From assembly GCA_009602735.1 (NCBI GenBank), contig WELA01013530.1, positions 1 through 37,065 of the forward strand: a stretch of 37,065 nt of DNA, read 5' to 3'. Below the pieces are notes generated by a model, which was given only the letters and a program-made list of their open reading frames with translations, made no database searches and was not told the DNA's origin. This document shows positions 1 to 8,367 of the stretch, piece by piece (within the stretch, counting starts at the first letter, position 1; each line of letters opens with the position of its first letter). The position numbers and the translations under genes were made by a program. Source of the stretch: Mesotaenium endlicherianum. Taxonomy: Eukaryota > Streptophyta > Zygnematophyceae > Zygnematales > Mesotaeniaceae.

Positions 1-290
1 AGAAAGGTAATAGTAGTAGTAGGTCTTTTATATCTTAGTTGAACACATTATCTGTCCTACATATAGGGTACATTATAATCCTTGAGCGGGGTATTTTCAC
101 CCAGTGTACATAAAATTTTCAAATTAATATGATCTGTAAATCAAATCGTTAGGGACCCTTGCACAAGGGTCGCAAGGGTCAAGTAATTGCTTGGCTTTTT
201 AGTTTTGACCTCGTTAACACAAACCGCAGGCGGGCCTGTCTGCAGCAGGCGAAAACAGAAAACAATTTTTTAAAAACTTAAAAACATTTT
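1..290. other. Non-coding stretch before the barrel remnant
   Basis: No convincing coding sequence is seen. It holds a perfect 8-bp inverted repeat with a 2-base loop (GACCCTTG at 154-161, CAAGGGTC at 164-171), followed by another GCAAGGGTC at 172-180. A weaker GC-rich hairpin (GCCTG/CAGGC) lies around 232-252. These may be leftovers of a terminator or short intergenic repeats. Nothing identifies an upstream gene. Confidence 0.4.
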
Positions 291-715
291 TATGAAAGTA
301 TTTGTGTAGCCTTCCGTGTTGATAAGGCTTCAAAAATGATAAGGCTTCACGTTTACAGCAACGCTTTACAAAAAACATTTCATGGATATTGACTACCGGT
401 TATACCCACTTCTTCAGCAGAACATTCGATGTGCAAACGCCTACAGGCGTAGTGCCCACCGACATTAGTTATGGTTTCATTCCATTGAAAGCGGGTGTGA
501 AAGCTTTTCTGACACCCGCATTATATGTAGCCGGAGAGGCAGGCGCTGCTTACAGTACACAGTCAACCGACAACAAATTCTCTTTCGTGTATGCTCCATC
601 GGTGGGAACCATTATTGGAAACCACCTCGACCTGAACGTCAAATATGAAGACTTTACCATTAACAACAACACCAAGCAACTGGCATTGCGCATTGCTTAC
701 GGATTCAAGTGGTAA
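291..715 (+). pseudogene. Outer-membrane beta-barrel protein, 5'-decayed remnant
   Basis: The open frame runs from about 326 to the stop at 713-715. It encodes the C-terminal part of a small Bacteroidota outer-membrane barrel: alternating aromatic strands (TTGYTHFF, YVAGEAGAAY, LDLNVKYEDF) and a terminal strand ending in aromatic FKW, as expected for barrel insertion. There is no signal peptide in this frame; the only start near the expected place is a TTG at 389. At 291 an ATG opens MKVFV and hits a stop at once, which looks like the relict start of a signal peptide. The join contains a near-tandem repeat (GATAAGGCTTCA at 321-332 and 338-349). I read this as a gene that lost its middle and its frame. 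A short functional protein from the TTG is possible but unlikely, since it could not be exported. Confidence 0.6.
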
Positions 716-721
716 CAGATC

Positions 722-1675
722 TTAGCTGATTTCTTTTACAACATTCCAGATCACTTTGGGTTTGCCCAGTGTATAATAATGTAACACAGGCACACCGAAC
801 TTTTTCAGCTCCTTGCTTTGGTGGATCAGCCATTCTGTACCTACTTGCTCGCATTCCGCATCTGTTTTGCATTTCATGATCTCATTGGACAAGTCTGTGG
901 GAAGATCAACATGGAAAATGCGCGGCAGTACCGACAGTTGCTTTTTATTGGTGATGGGCTTCAGTCCCGGTATGATGGGTACTGTAATACCCATATCGCG
1001 ACAAGCTTTTACGAAGTCGTAGAATTTTTGGTTATCGAAGAACATCTGGGTCATGATATATTCTGCGCCGGCGTCTACTTTTTGTTTCAGTCGTTGCAGA
1101 TCGATTTCCAGGTTGGGCGCCTCGAAATGTTTTTCGGGGTACCCGGCTACACCCATACAGAAATTGGTTTTACCTCCGTTCTTGATGTCTTCATCGAGGT
1201 AAACACCATGGTTCATATTGCATACCTGTTTCAACAGGTCAAGTGCATACACGTTACCGCCGGCTTCCGGTTCAAAAGATGCTTCATTCCTGGCAGCATC
1301 TCCGCGTAACACCAGCACGTTGTCGATACCCAGGAAGTCGAGGTCGATCAATGCGTCTTCGGTTTCCCTTTTGGTAAAGCCACCGCAAATGATGTGCGGA
1401 ACGGCATCTACCTGGTAATGGTTCATAATGGCCGCGCAAATACCTACTGTTCCCGGGCGTTTGCGAACATCTACTTTTTCAAAAGTACCATCGGCCTTTT
1501 TCTTGAACATGGTCTCGCTGCGATGATAGGTTACGTTGATCCAGGAGGGCTTGAATTCCATCAGGGGATCCAAATGATCGTAAAGAGATGCAATGGTTTT
1601 TCCTTTCAAAGGGGGTAAAACCTCAAAACTGATCAGGGTATTCTGTGCTTGCTGCAGATGCTCGGTTACTTTCAT
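722..1675 (-). CDS. metF: Methylenetetrahydrofolate reductase
   Basis: Reduces 5,10-methylene-THF to 5-methyl-THF, the methyl donor for methionine synthase; cytoplasmic flavoprotein. The 317-residue product is full length for the bacterial MetF TIM barrel. It opens with the family signature ISFEVLPP; E18 aligns with the catalytic Glu28 of the E. coli enzyme (SFEFFPP). Further family blocks are NVTYHRSE, HIICGGFTKRE, NVLVLRGD, the FAD-site segment GVAGYPEKH and QMFFDNQKFYDFV. The ATG at 1675 is chosen because the signature follows at the usual distance and a TANNTTTG box lies just upstream. It is convergent with the barrel remnant (7 bases apart) and divergent from lptB, so it is probably monocistronic. 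Confidence 0.97.
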   Translation of the reverse strand: MKVTEHLQQAQNTLISFEVLPPLKGKTIASLYDHLDPLMEFKPSWINVTYHRSETMFKKKADGTFEKVDVRKRPGTVGICAAIMNHYQVDAVPHIICGGFTKRETEDALIDLDFLGIDNVLVLRGDAARNEASFEPEAGGNVYALDLLKQVCNMNHGVYLDEDIKNGGKTNFCMGVAGYPEKHFEAPNLEIDLQRLKQKVDAGAEYIMTQMFFDNQKFYDFVKACRDMGITVPIIPGLKPITNKKQLSVLPRIFHVDLPTDLSNEIMKCKTDAECEQVGTEWLIHQSKELKKFGVPVLHYYTLGKPKVIWNVVKEIS

Positions 1676-1694
1676 GCTAAAATCGAAATATGCA

Positions 1695-1702
1695 CAAATG
1701 TA
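1695..1702 (-). promoter_or_regulatory. Candidate -7 box of metF
   Basis: On the minus strand this reads TACATTTG, a perfect match to the Bacteroidota sigma-A -7 consensus TANNTTTG, about 20 bases before the metF ATG. No TTG was found at the ideal -33 spacing, so only half of the promoter is supported. Confidence 0.4.
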
Positions 1703-1756
1703 AAGGCAAACGGCAAGAATTAACGAAACGGGTCAATATTCTCGAAACAACAATAT

Positions 1757-1764
1757 TATTTTTG
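1757..1764 (+). promoter_or_regulatory. Candidate -7 box of lptB
   Basis: TATTTTTG matches TANNTTTG and would place transcription start about 10 bases before the GTG of lptB. No clear -33 TTG is visible. Confidence 0.35.
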
Positions 1765-1780
1765 TTCAAATAATCTAACG

Positions 1781-2548
1781 GTGAATTTAACCATCCATAC
1801 CAGGCAGTTACTGAAAAGCTATAAAGGCCGTACAGTAGTGAATCATGTGAGCATAGATGTGAAGCAGGGCGAAATCGTAGGGTTACTGGGCCCCAACGGC
1901 GCCGGAAAGACCACCACTTTTTACATGGTGGTAGGACTGATCAAGCCCGATGAGGGCGCTGTGTTCCTGAATGAAGAAGATATTACCAAACTACCCATGT
2001 ACAAACGGGCCCAGATGGGTATTGGCTACCTGCCCCAGGAAGCCAGTGTGTTTCGCAAGCTGAGTGTGGAAGACAATATCATGTCGGTATTGGAAATGAC
2101 AGACCTCAACAAAGAGGAACGCCATCATAAACTGGAAACTTTGCTCGACGAATTCAACCTGCACCATGTGCGCAAGAATAATGGCGACAGCCTCAGTGGC
2201 GGCGAGCGGCGCAGGACCGAGATCGCCAGGGCGCTGGCTGTTGATCCCAAATTCATTTTGCTCGACGAGCCTTTTGCAGGTGTGGACCCTATCGCTGTAG
2301 AAGATATACAGAGTGTGGTAGCCCGCCTCAAGTATAAAAACATCGGTATCCTCATTACCGACCACAACGTAAATGAAACGCTCTCTATCTGCGACCGGGC
2401 CTATCTTTTGATCGAAGGAAAGATCTTCAAACACGGCACAGCAGAGGAACTGGCTGATAATGAACAGGTTCGCAGATTGTACCTGGGAACCAATTTTGAA
2501 CTCAGGAGGAAAGACTGGATCATTGAAATGGGCAAGGAAGGAGTTTGA
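1781..2548 (+). CDS. lptB: LPS export ABC transporter ATP-binding protein LptB
   Basis: ATPase of the LptB2FG complex that extracts lipopolysaccharide from the inner membrane. The 255 residues have all ABC motifs in order: Walker A GPNGAGKT (37-44), Q-loop at LPQEASVF (about 84-91), signature LSGGE (138-142), Walker B FILLDEP (158-164) and the switch histidine H195 in TDHNV. The Q-loop wording and the C-terminal GTAEEL...VRRLYLG segment are typical of LptB rather than of amino-acid transporters. The start is a GTG; no in-frame ATG gives a better N-terminus. The GH3-family gene begins 39 bases downstream on the same strand, a neighbour pair I recognise from other Bacteroidota, so co-transcription is likely. 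The LptFG permeases are not in this window. Confidence 0.95.
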   Translation: MNLTIHTRQLLKSYKGRTVVNHVSIDVKQGEIVGLLGPNGAGKTTTFYMVVGLIKPDEGAVFLNEEDITKLPMYKRAQMGIGYLPQEASVFRKLSVEDNIMSVLEMTDLNKEERHHKLETLLDEFNLHHVRKNNGDSLSGGERRRTEIARALAVDPKFILLDEPFAGVDPIAVEDIQSVVARLKYKNIGILITDHNVNETLSICDRAYLLIEGKIFKHGTAEELADNEQVRRLYLGTNFELRRKDWIIEMGKEGV

Positions 2549-2586
2549 GTTATCAGTTTCATTCCTTATTTTGCTGTTGATCCCGT

Positions 2587-4104
2587 ATGAAAATCCTCAG
2601 CCCCGCTATATCCCGACTGGCCCGGTTCAGACACTGGCGCATAGAGCAATGGATGGTCGATCCCATTGCCTCTCAACGGGAGGTATTGCAGGACCTCGTT
2701 ACCCATGGTCAGAATACCGAGTTCGGCCGCCGTTATGGTTTCAAGGAGTTATTCAATATCAAGAAATTCAAGGAACACATACCCATTCATGAATACAACG
2801 ACCTGAAACCTTATATCGATCGGTTGATGAACGGGGAGGAAAACCTGTTATGGAATACCCCGGTGAACTGGTTTGCCAAGAGCAGCGGCACAACGAGTGA
2901 TAAGAGCAAATTCATTCCCATTACCAATGAAAGTTTGGAAGACTGCCATTACCAGGGAGCCAAAGATGTACTCACTCTTTATTACAATTATAACAACGAA
3001 AGCGACCTGCTAACGGGTAAAGGACTGGTCATTGGTGGTAGTCACCAGATTAGCAAGATCAATGAAGAAGTACATTACGGCGACCTGAGCGCTGTACTGT
3101 TGCAGAATACGCCCATCTGGGCCAACTGGATACGCACGCCGGAACTTTCTATTGCATTGATGGATGAATGGGAACAGAAAATAGAAAGGCTGGCACAGTC
3201 TACGATTCCCGAAACGGTTACCTCTATTTCGGGAGTACCCACCTGGACCCTCGTGCTCATAAAACGCATATTGGAGATCACGGGTAAATCGAACCTCAAA
3301 GAAGTATGGCCCGGGATTGAGTTGTATATCCATGGAGGCGTTTCTTTCCTGCCTTACCGCGAGCAGTTTAAAAAACTGATCGGTGATGGCTGCACTTACC
3401 TGGAAATGTACAATGCCAGTGAAGGTTTTTTTGCTGCGCAGGATAACCCGGAAGAAGAAGGCCTGCTCTTGTTTTTGAACCACGGTATTTTTTATGAGTT
3501 CATGCCGGTAGAAGAATACGGTAAACCCAACCCGGTAACAATAGGCTTGAAAGATGTAGAGATCGGTAAAAATTATGCATTGGTGATCAGCACCAATGGC
3601 GGACTCTGGCGCTACCTGGTTGGTGATACGGTGCAGTTCACCACCACATACCCTTTCAGGATCAAAGTAAGCGGCCGACTCAAACAATACATCAATGCAT
3701 TTGGAGAAGAAGTGATAGCGGATAATACCGACAGGGCCATTGCCATGGCTTGTGAGAAAACAGGAACAGTAGTGAACGATTATACCGCAGCGCCTGTTTA
3801 TTTTGGTGATGAGAGCAAAGGTGCACACGAGTGGCTCATTGAATTTGAAGAAAAACCTGCTTGTATCAAGCAGTTCGCTTATGAGCTGGACTGCGCATTG
3901 AAATCGCTGAACAGCGATTATGAAGCCAAGCGCTATAAAGACATGGCCCTTACCATGCCCCAACTGCATATCATGGAAAAAGGCATCTTCCATGAATGGC
4001 TCAAGAGCAAAGGCAAACTGGGCGGTCAGCATAAAGTACCTCGCCTGAGTAATGACCGCAAGTATATAGACGAGATCAAATTACTGATGTTGCAATACCA
4101 GTAA
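2587..4104 (+). CDS. GH3 auxin-responsive promoter family protein (acyl-adenylate-forming)
   Basis: The 505-residue protein is full length for the GH3 family, whose plant members conjugate amino acids to acyl groups such as auxin or jasmonate through an acyl-adenylate. The three ATP-site motifs are visible: SSGTTSDKSKF (99-109), YLEMYNASEGFFAAQD in the middle, and the LWRYLVGDTVQF segment ahead of the C-terminal lid. The bacterial substrate is not known to me; bacterial copies are usually annotated only by family. The position straight after lptB hints at an envelope or lipid role, but that is inference. No signal peptide or membrane segment is present, so it is cytoplasmic. Confidence 0.9.
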   Translation: MKILSPAISRLARFRHWRIEQWMVDPIASQREVLQDLVTHGQNTEFGRRYGFKELFNIKKFKEHIPIHEYNDLKPYIDRLMNGEENLLWNTPVNWFAKSSGTTSDKSKFIPITNESLEDCHYQGAKDVLTLYYNYNNESDLLTGKGLVIGGSHQISKINEEVHYGDLSAVLLQNTPIWANWIRTPELSIALMDEWEQKIERLAQSTIPETVTSISGVPTWTLVLIKRILEITGKSNLKEVWPGIELYIHGGVSFLPYREQFKKLIGDGCTYLEMYNASEGFFAAQDNPEEEGLLLFLNHGIFYEFMPVEEYGKPNPVTIGLKDVEIGKNYALVISTNGGLWRYLVGDTVQFTTTYPFRIKVSGRLKQYINAFGEEVIADNTDRAIAMACEKTGTVVNDYTAAPVYFGDESKGAHEWLIEFEEKPACIKQFAYELDCALKSLNSDYEAKRYKDMALTMPQLHIMEKGIFHEWLKSKGKLGGQHKVPRLSNDRKYIDEIKLLMLQYQ

Positions 4105-4128
4105 CCTCCACAATATCTCATTCCTCAT

Positions 4129-4136
4129 TAAATTTG
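4129..4136 (+). promoter_or_regulatory. Candidate -7 box of fabG
   Basis: TAAATTTG matches TANNTTTG, 17 bases before the fabG ATG and after the stop of the GH3 gene. It suggests that fabG has its own promoter. No well-spaced -33 TTG was seen. Confidence 0.4.
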
Positions 4137-4153
4137 CCGCACAAACGACATCT

Positions 4154-4909
4154 ATGAAACTACTCGAAGGAAAAGTATCAATCGTTACCGGAGCTGCCAG
4201 AGGTATTGGAGCGGCTATTGCGCTCAAACTGGCTGAACACGGCAGTCATATCGCGTTCACCTATATCAGCGACAGCAGCGCTGAAAAGGCCAAAGCATTG
4301 GAAACCCAATTGAAAGGATTGGGTGTGAACGCCAAAGCATATCAAAGCAATGCCGGTGATTTTGCTTCCTGCGAGACTTTCGTAAATGATGTAGTAAAGG
4401 AATTTGGTACGGTAGATGTTTGTGTGAACAATGCCGGTATCTCCAAAGACAACCTCTTATTGCGCATGAGCGCCGAACAATGGGATGAAGTGATGGACAT
4501 CAACCTGAAAAGCGTGTTCAACATGACCAAGCAGGTGATACGCCCGATGATGAAGGCCAAAAAAGGAAGTATCATCAATATGAGTTCCATCGTTGGTGTT
4601 CGCGGAAATGCAGGCCAATCGAGTTATGCCGCCAGCAAAGCCGGCATCATCGGCTTCACCAAATCTGTTGCACTGGAACTGGGTAGCCGCAATGTACGTT
4701 GCAATGCGATCGCTCCTGGTTTTATTGAAACAGATATGACCCATTACCTGAAAGACGGCGATGGTGCAACAGAGTTCTTAAAGAAAATCCCGCTGGGACG
4801 GTTTGGCAAAGCTGAAGAGATTGCCGATACTACTTTGTTCCTGTCAAGCGATATGTCTTCTTATATTACCGGACAGGTATTGAGCGCCTGCGGCGGTTTG
4901 AATATTTAA
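4154..4909 (+). CDS. fabG: 3-oxoacyl-[acyl-carrier-protein] reductase
   Basis: NADPH-dependent reductase of the fatty-acid elongation cycle, cytoplasmic. The 251-residue classical short-chain dehydrogenase has the nucleotide motif TGAARGIG (12-19), NNAG (92-95), active-site Asn at about N117, catalytic Ser in MSSIVG (144/145) and the YAASK pair Y158/K162. The C-terminal ITGQVLSACGGLNI matches FabG closely (ITGQ.L...GG). Many SDRs look alike, but the LLLRMSAEQWDEVMDINLKS and GNAGQ segments are strongly FabG-like. It has a candidate promoter of its own. Confidence 0.93.
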   Translation: MKLLEGKVSIVTGAARGIGAAIALKLAEHGSHIAFTYISDSSAEKAKALETQLKGLGVNAKAYQSNAGDFASCETFVNDVVKEFGTVDVCVNNAGISKDNLLLRMSAEQWDEVMDINLKSVFNMTKQVIRPMMKAKKGSIINMSSIVGVRGNAGQSSYAASKAGIIGFTKSVALELGSRNVRCNAIAPGFIETDMTHYLKDGDGATEFLKKIPLGRFGKAEEIADTTLFLSSDMSSYITGQVLSACGGLNI

Positions 4910-4965
4910 ACGGTAAAAGAACGGTCATATTTAGGTTAAGATTATTGTTAAAGCATTGGATACGG

Positions 4966-4996
4966 TTGCTGGTTAAGGCAGCCGTATTTATTTTTG
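4966..4996 (+). promoter_or_regulatory. Bacteroidota-type promoter before the small secreted protein
   Basis: A -33 TTG (4966-4968) and a -7 box TATTTTTG (4989-4996) are separated by 20 bases, which fits the Bacteroidota sigma-A spacing. Transcription would start only a few bases before the ATG at 5006, giving a very short leader. Confidence 0.5.
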
Positions 4997-5005
4997 TGCC
5001 TGGAG

Positions 5006-5308
5006 ATGGGAAAAAAGATCATCAATATTTTTTTGGTACTGGTTCTTTCCGTACAAATGCTGCCTGTTCAGCAAATGGGTAGGATGTTATTCAGTAACCA
5101 GTTCAATGAAGAGATCCCTCATTCTGTAGATGCCGCCAAAAGCATTATGAAAAAGGCCGATGGCAAATCCGATTTTGTTACCCCTCCTGTTGTTTGCATC
5201 TATGCTTCCATCATTTATTTGCATAAGCCGCAACCGGCAGAAGCCGATGCCATTCCATTGAATTACGCGACCGATATTCTCGTGCCACCTCCCAATTGCT
5301 GTGCTTGA
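5006..5308 (+). CDS. Small secreted protein of unknown function
   Basis: A 100-residue product if it starts at the ATG at 5006; a TTG at 4994 would add four residues but lies inside the promoter. It opens with a signal peptide or membrane anchor (MGKKIINIFLVLVLSVQMLP) followed by QQMGRMLFSNQFNEEIPH and a hydrophobic stretch VCIYASIIYL, ending in PPPNCCA. I do not recognise a named domain. The gene stands just ahead of a SulP transporter and a carbonic anhydrase on the same strand (44 bases to the SulP start), so it may be co-transcribed and act at the membrane or in the periplasm with that pair. This link is inference. Confidence 0.7.
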   Translation: MGKKIINIFLVLVLSVQMLPVQQMGRMLFSNQFNEEIPHSVDAAKSIMKKADGKSDFVTPPVVCIYASIIYLHKPQPAEADAIPLNYATDILVPPPNCCA

Positions 5309-5352
5309 TTGATCAATTACAGTAACTATTCTTTTATTTAATCTTAAGTGGC

Positions 5353-6840
5353 ATGAAAAAATATATGAAACATGCGGGCGCCGACCTGCGTGCATCCATC
5401 GTTGTTGTGTTGGTAGCCCTCCCGCTTTGCCTGGGCATTGCACTGGGATCGGGTGCTCCTCTGTTCTCCGGCATCATAGCAGGTGTGGCAGGAGGTATTG
5501 TAATAGGGATGTTGAGCGGCTCACAATTGAGCATAAGCGGTCCTGCTGCCGGCCTGACCGTTATAGTGGCAACAGCTATTTTGAAGCTTCAGGTATATGA
5601 AGCTTTTTTGTTGGCCGTAGTGCTGGCGGGCCTGATACAATTGATATTGGGCTTTGCAAGAGCCGGAGTTATTGGCGATTATGTTCCCAATGCTGTTATC
5701 AAAGGCATGCTGGCCGCTATTGGTCTGATCCTGATTCTGAAACAATTTCCACACCTGGTGGGATATGATAACGATATCACACCAACTGCTGTGGTAATCG
5801 GACTCATATCGCTGGGCATCCTGGCGGTCTGGGAGACCAGGTTCATCAAGTCGAGGAAAATGCTGAAGCAAATACCGGCGCCGTTGATAGTGGTACTGGC
5901 GGCAGTCATTATCCATGAGTATTATAAGGCCATGCAACCGGCGTATGCGTTGCAAGCCAAACAACTGGTTGCTCTACCGGTTGCCGAAAGTGTTGGGGCT
6001 TTCTTTTCCTTTTTCACTTTTCCGGATATTCGTTTTTTAAACAATCCCGATGTATGGGTGTCTGCAGTAACAATCGCCATTGTAGCCAGCCTCGAAACCT
6101 TGCTGGGAATAGAGGCGGTAGACAAACTGGATCCGCTGAAAAGGGTAACGCCCACCAACCGGGAGCTCAAGGCCCAGGGTATTGGGAATATGGTATCGGG
6201 TTTATTGGGCGGACTGCCGCTGACTTCGGTTGTAGTACGGAGCTCGGCCAACCTTTCGGCCGGGGCAAAAACAAAAGCGTCCGCCATCCTGCATGGGATA
6301 CTGCTTTTGTTGTGTGTGATGTTGATTCCGGCATTATTGAATAAAATACCCCTGAGCGCATTGGCTGCCATACTTATTTTTACAGGATATAAGCTGGCGA
6401 AGCTAACTTTGTTCAGGGATTTCTACCGGAAGGGCTGGGATCAATTTGTGCCGTTTGTGGTAACCATTGCCGCGATATTGCTGACAGATCTTTTAATAGG
6501 TATACTGATTGGGATTGCTGTAGGGCTGTTTTTTATGTTGCGCAGTAATTTCCGGTCGTCGGTATTTGTGGTGAATAACAATAGTCATTACCTGATCCGT
6601 TTCAGGAAAGATGTATCATTCCTGAATAAGCCGATTGTGAAAAAAAAACTGGAAGACGTTCCCCGGAATGCGTATGTATTAATTGATACAACACGTGCCG
6701 ATTATATTGATAAAGATGTGATTGAAGAAGTGAACAATTTCCTGTTGCATGCACACCTTAAAAAGGTCAGGGTAGAGATCAGGAAGAGCCCGAACAAATC
6801 CATGCACTTTTTATTTAATGAACCTCAAACCAAATCATAA
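5353..6840 (+). CDS. SulP family inorganic anion transporter (probable bicarbonate)
   Basis: A 495-residue SulP/SLC26 permease. The start of the transport core ([20 protein letters not shown]) is followed by about ten to twelve hydrophobic segments, with the family patterns [11 protein letters not shown] near 60 and [17 protein letters not shown] near 245-260. After the last membrane segments a short soluble tail (about 405-495, with [21 protein letters not shown]) looks like a reduced STAS domain. Its stop codon overlaps the ATG of a beta-carbonic anhydrase by one base, which is strong evidence of translational coupling. That arrangement suggests bicarbonate as substrate, as in BicA-type systems, rather than sulfate, but specificity cannot be read directly. 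Confidence 0.9.
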   Translation: MKKYMKHAGADLRASIVVVLVALPLCLGIALGSGAPLFSGIIAGVAGGIVIGMLSGSQLSISGPAAGLTVIVATAILKLQVYEAFLLAVVLAGLIQLILGFARAGVIGDYVPNAVIKGMLAAIGLILILKQFPHLVGYDNDITPTAVVIGLISLGILAVWETRFIKSRKMLKQIPAPLIVVLAAVIIHEYYKAMQPAYALQAKQLVALPVAESVGAFFSFFTFPDIRFLNNPDVWVSAVTIAIVASLETLLGIEAVDKLDPLKRVTPTNRELKAQGIGNMVSGLLGGLPLTSVVVRSSANLSAGAKTKASAILHGILLLLCVMLIPALLNKIPLSALAAILIFTGYKLAKLTLFRDFYRKGWDQFVPFVVTIAAILLTDLLIGILIGIAVGLFFMLRSNFRSSVFVVNNNSHYLIRFRKDVSFLNKPIVKKKLEDVPRNAYVLIDTTRADYIDKDVIEEVNNFLLHAHLKKVRVEIRKSPNKSMHFLFNEPQTKS

Positions 6841-7478
6841 TGGAAACGTATCAGAAGTTATTACTGGAGAACAAAGCCTGGGCAAAAGAAAAAGTAGCAG
6901 GCGACCCTGCGTATTTCGACAGGCTGGCGCATATACAAACACCGGAATTCCTGTGGATCGGCTGTAGCGACAGTCGCGTTCCTGCGAATGAGATCACCAA
7001 TACACAGCCGGGAGAGATCTTCGTTCACCGCAATGTGGCCAATATGGTCGTCCATACCGATGTGAACCTGCTGAGCGTACTGGAATATGCCGTGGAACAC
7101 CTGAAAGTGAAGCACGTGATCGTTTGCGGTCACTATGGTTGCGGCGGGGTGAAAGCTGCGCTGAGTAACCACGATTTCAAACAGGTGCTTAATATGTGGA
7201 TACGCAATATCAAAGATGTATACCGCATTCACCGCGACGAGTTAGACGGTATCAGCAATGAAGAAAGCAAGTTCGACAGGTTGGTAGAGCTCAATGTGGT
7301 AGAGCAGGTAATGCACCTGGCCAAAACATCCATTATACAAAGGGCCTGGAAGAAAGAACAGCGACCTGATCTGCATGGCTGGGTATATGGACTGAAAGAC
7401 GGGATCATCAACCCGGTATTTGAAATGAGGGCCAACACGCCCTTGGATCCATTATATGAATACGATGATCTTCAATAA
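6840..7478 (+). CDS. can: Beta-class carbonic anhydrase
   Basis: Interconverts CO2 and bicarbonate. The 212-residue protein has the beta-class zinc site and dyad: C42, D44 and R46 in GCSDSRVP, H98 and C101 in CGHYGCGG. Length and motifs ([32 protein letters not shown]) match the E. coli Can group. It overlaps the upstream SulP gene by one base (TAATG), so the two are almost certainly one transcript; together they would import bicarbonate or balance it for carboxylases at low CO2. A perfect hairpin follows directly after the stop. Confidence 0.96.
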   Translation: METYQKLLLENKAWAKEKVAGDPAYFDRLAHIQTPEFLWIGCSDSRVPANEITNTQPGEIFVHRNVANMVVHTDVNLLSVLEYAVEHLKVKHVIVCGHYGCGGVKAALSNHDFKQVLNMWIRNIKDVYRIHRDELDGISNEESKFDRLVELNVVEQVMHLAKTSIIQRAWKKEQRPDLHGWVYGLKDGIINPVFEMRANTPLDPLYEYDDLQ

Positions 7479-7482
7479 GATA

Positions 7483-7512
7483 AAAAGCAGCTATCCTAGG
7501 ATAGCTGCTTTT
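7483..7512. terminator. Perfect palindromic bidirectional terminator
   Basis: A 14-bp perfect stem (AAAAGCAGCTATCC with its exact complement at 7499-7512) and a 2-base centre. Each strand ends in a run of T, so it can stop transcription from both convergent genes. The stop codon of the minus-strand hydratase gene lies inside the stem (7496-7498). Confidence 0.85.
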
Positions 7513-8275
7513 CTTTGAATTTGGCAATATAATTTTTGCTAAAATCGCTCAATATCAGCCGGCCACTGATCTTTGCCCGTTCTTTGAGCAATTCGTCCCA
7601 GTGCTCGGTGCCTTTCCAGAAATTCTGTTTCAGTTCGCGCATGGCTTCAGGATTAGAATGGGTCAGCGAGTCGGAAAGCCTGGTGATGGAGTCGTCCATA
7701 CCAGCCACATCGCTGTGCACTTCTGCAAATAATCCTTTGCGGCGTGCCCAATCGGCGGGGCGCCACATACCGGCATCGATAGCGAGTTGCGAAAAAGCAG
7801 AAACACCTACTTTTCTTTCTACGGCCGGGCCAACTACAAAGGGTCCGATGCCAATAGCCAGTTCGCTCAGCTTTACATCTGAACCATCTACGGCAATGGC
7901 ATAATCTGCGGCGGCAGCCAATCCAACGCCTCCCCCTACACATTTACCCTGAATGCGGGCAATGATGAACTGGGGCGCTTTTCGCATGGCGTTGATGACC
8001 TGTGCAAATCCGTAGAAGAACTTGTATCCCTGTTCTTCATTTTTGATCGCAGCCAGTTCGTCGAAAGAAGCGCCGGAACAAAAAACACGGTCGCCCCCGG
8101 AGCGTAGGATAATCACTTTGGTATTCCTGTTCAGTCCTTCACTATGTATGTCTTTGGCCAGGGCTTCCAGCATCATGCCTGGCAGTGAATTTCTTTGCGG
8201 GTGGTAAAATTCGATGGTGGCGATGCCATGTTCTCTTTCTACTTTAACATAGCCTTCTTTGATCTCTTCTATCAT
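7496..8275 (-). CDS. Enoyl-CoA hydratase/isomerase family protein
   Basis: A 259-residue crotonase-fold protein. The oxyanion-hole segments are CSGASFDELA (about 66-75) and GKCVGGGVGLAAAADYAIA (about 110-128). E138 in LSELAIGI aligns with the second hydratase glutamate (rat E164), but the first (rat E144, in GGGCELA) is replaced by G118. Loss of that residue is more like isomerases or hydrolases of the family than true hydratases. It lies downstream of paaZ on the same strand, 92 bases away and with its own -7 box, so a role in aromatic or fatty acyl-CoA breakdown is plausible; the exact substrate is unknown. Confidence 0.88.
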   Translation of the reverse strand: MIEEIKEGYVKVEREHGIATIEFYHPQRNSLPGMMLEALAKDIHSEGLNRNTKVIILRSGGDRVFCSGASFDELAAIKNEEQGYKFFYGFAQVINAMRKAPQFIIARIQGKCVGGGVGLAAAADYAIAVDGSDVKLSELAIGIGPFVVGPAVERKVGVSAFSQLAIDAGMWRPADWARRKGLFAEVHSDVAGMDDSITRLSDSLTHSNPEAMRELKQNFWKGTEHWDELLKERAKISGRLILSDFSKNYIAKFKEKQLS

Positions 8276-8315
8276 AAAACATCTTTTTACAGGAACTGCG
8301 CGCAGGGTCTCTTAC

Positions 8316-8323
8316 CAAATTTA
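8316..8323 (-). promoter_or_regulatory. Candidate -7 box of the crotonase-family gene
   Basis: The minus strand reads TAAATTTG (TANNTTTG), about 40 bases before the ATG at 8275. The leader would include a small palindrome CTGCGCGCAG (8296-8305). No -33 TTG at ideal spacing. Confidence 0.35.
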
Positions 8324-8367
8324 CAATTATCGACAACAACGCTGCTTCATTTTTGTTTAAAGTATGC

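Noticed and set aside
1991-2434. 147-codon minus-strand frame opposite lptB
   Set aside because: Shadow of a highly conserved ATPase gene; no domain of its own.
3010-4032. 340-codon minus-strand open frame opposite the GH3 gene
   Set aside because: It is antisense to a gene with clear family motifs, and its product is rich in Phe, Cys and His without any recognisable domain.
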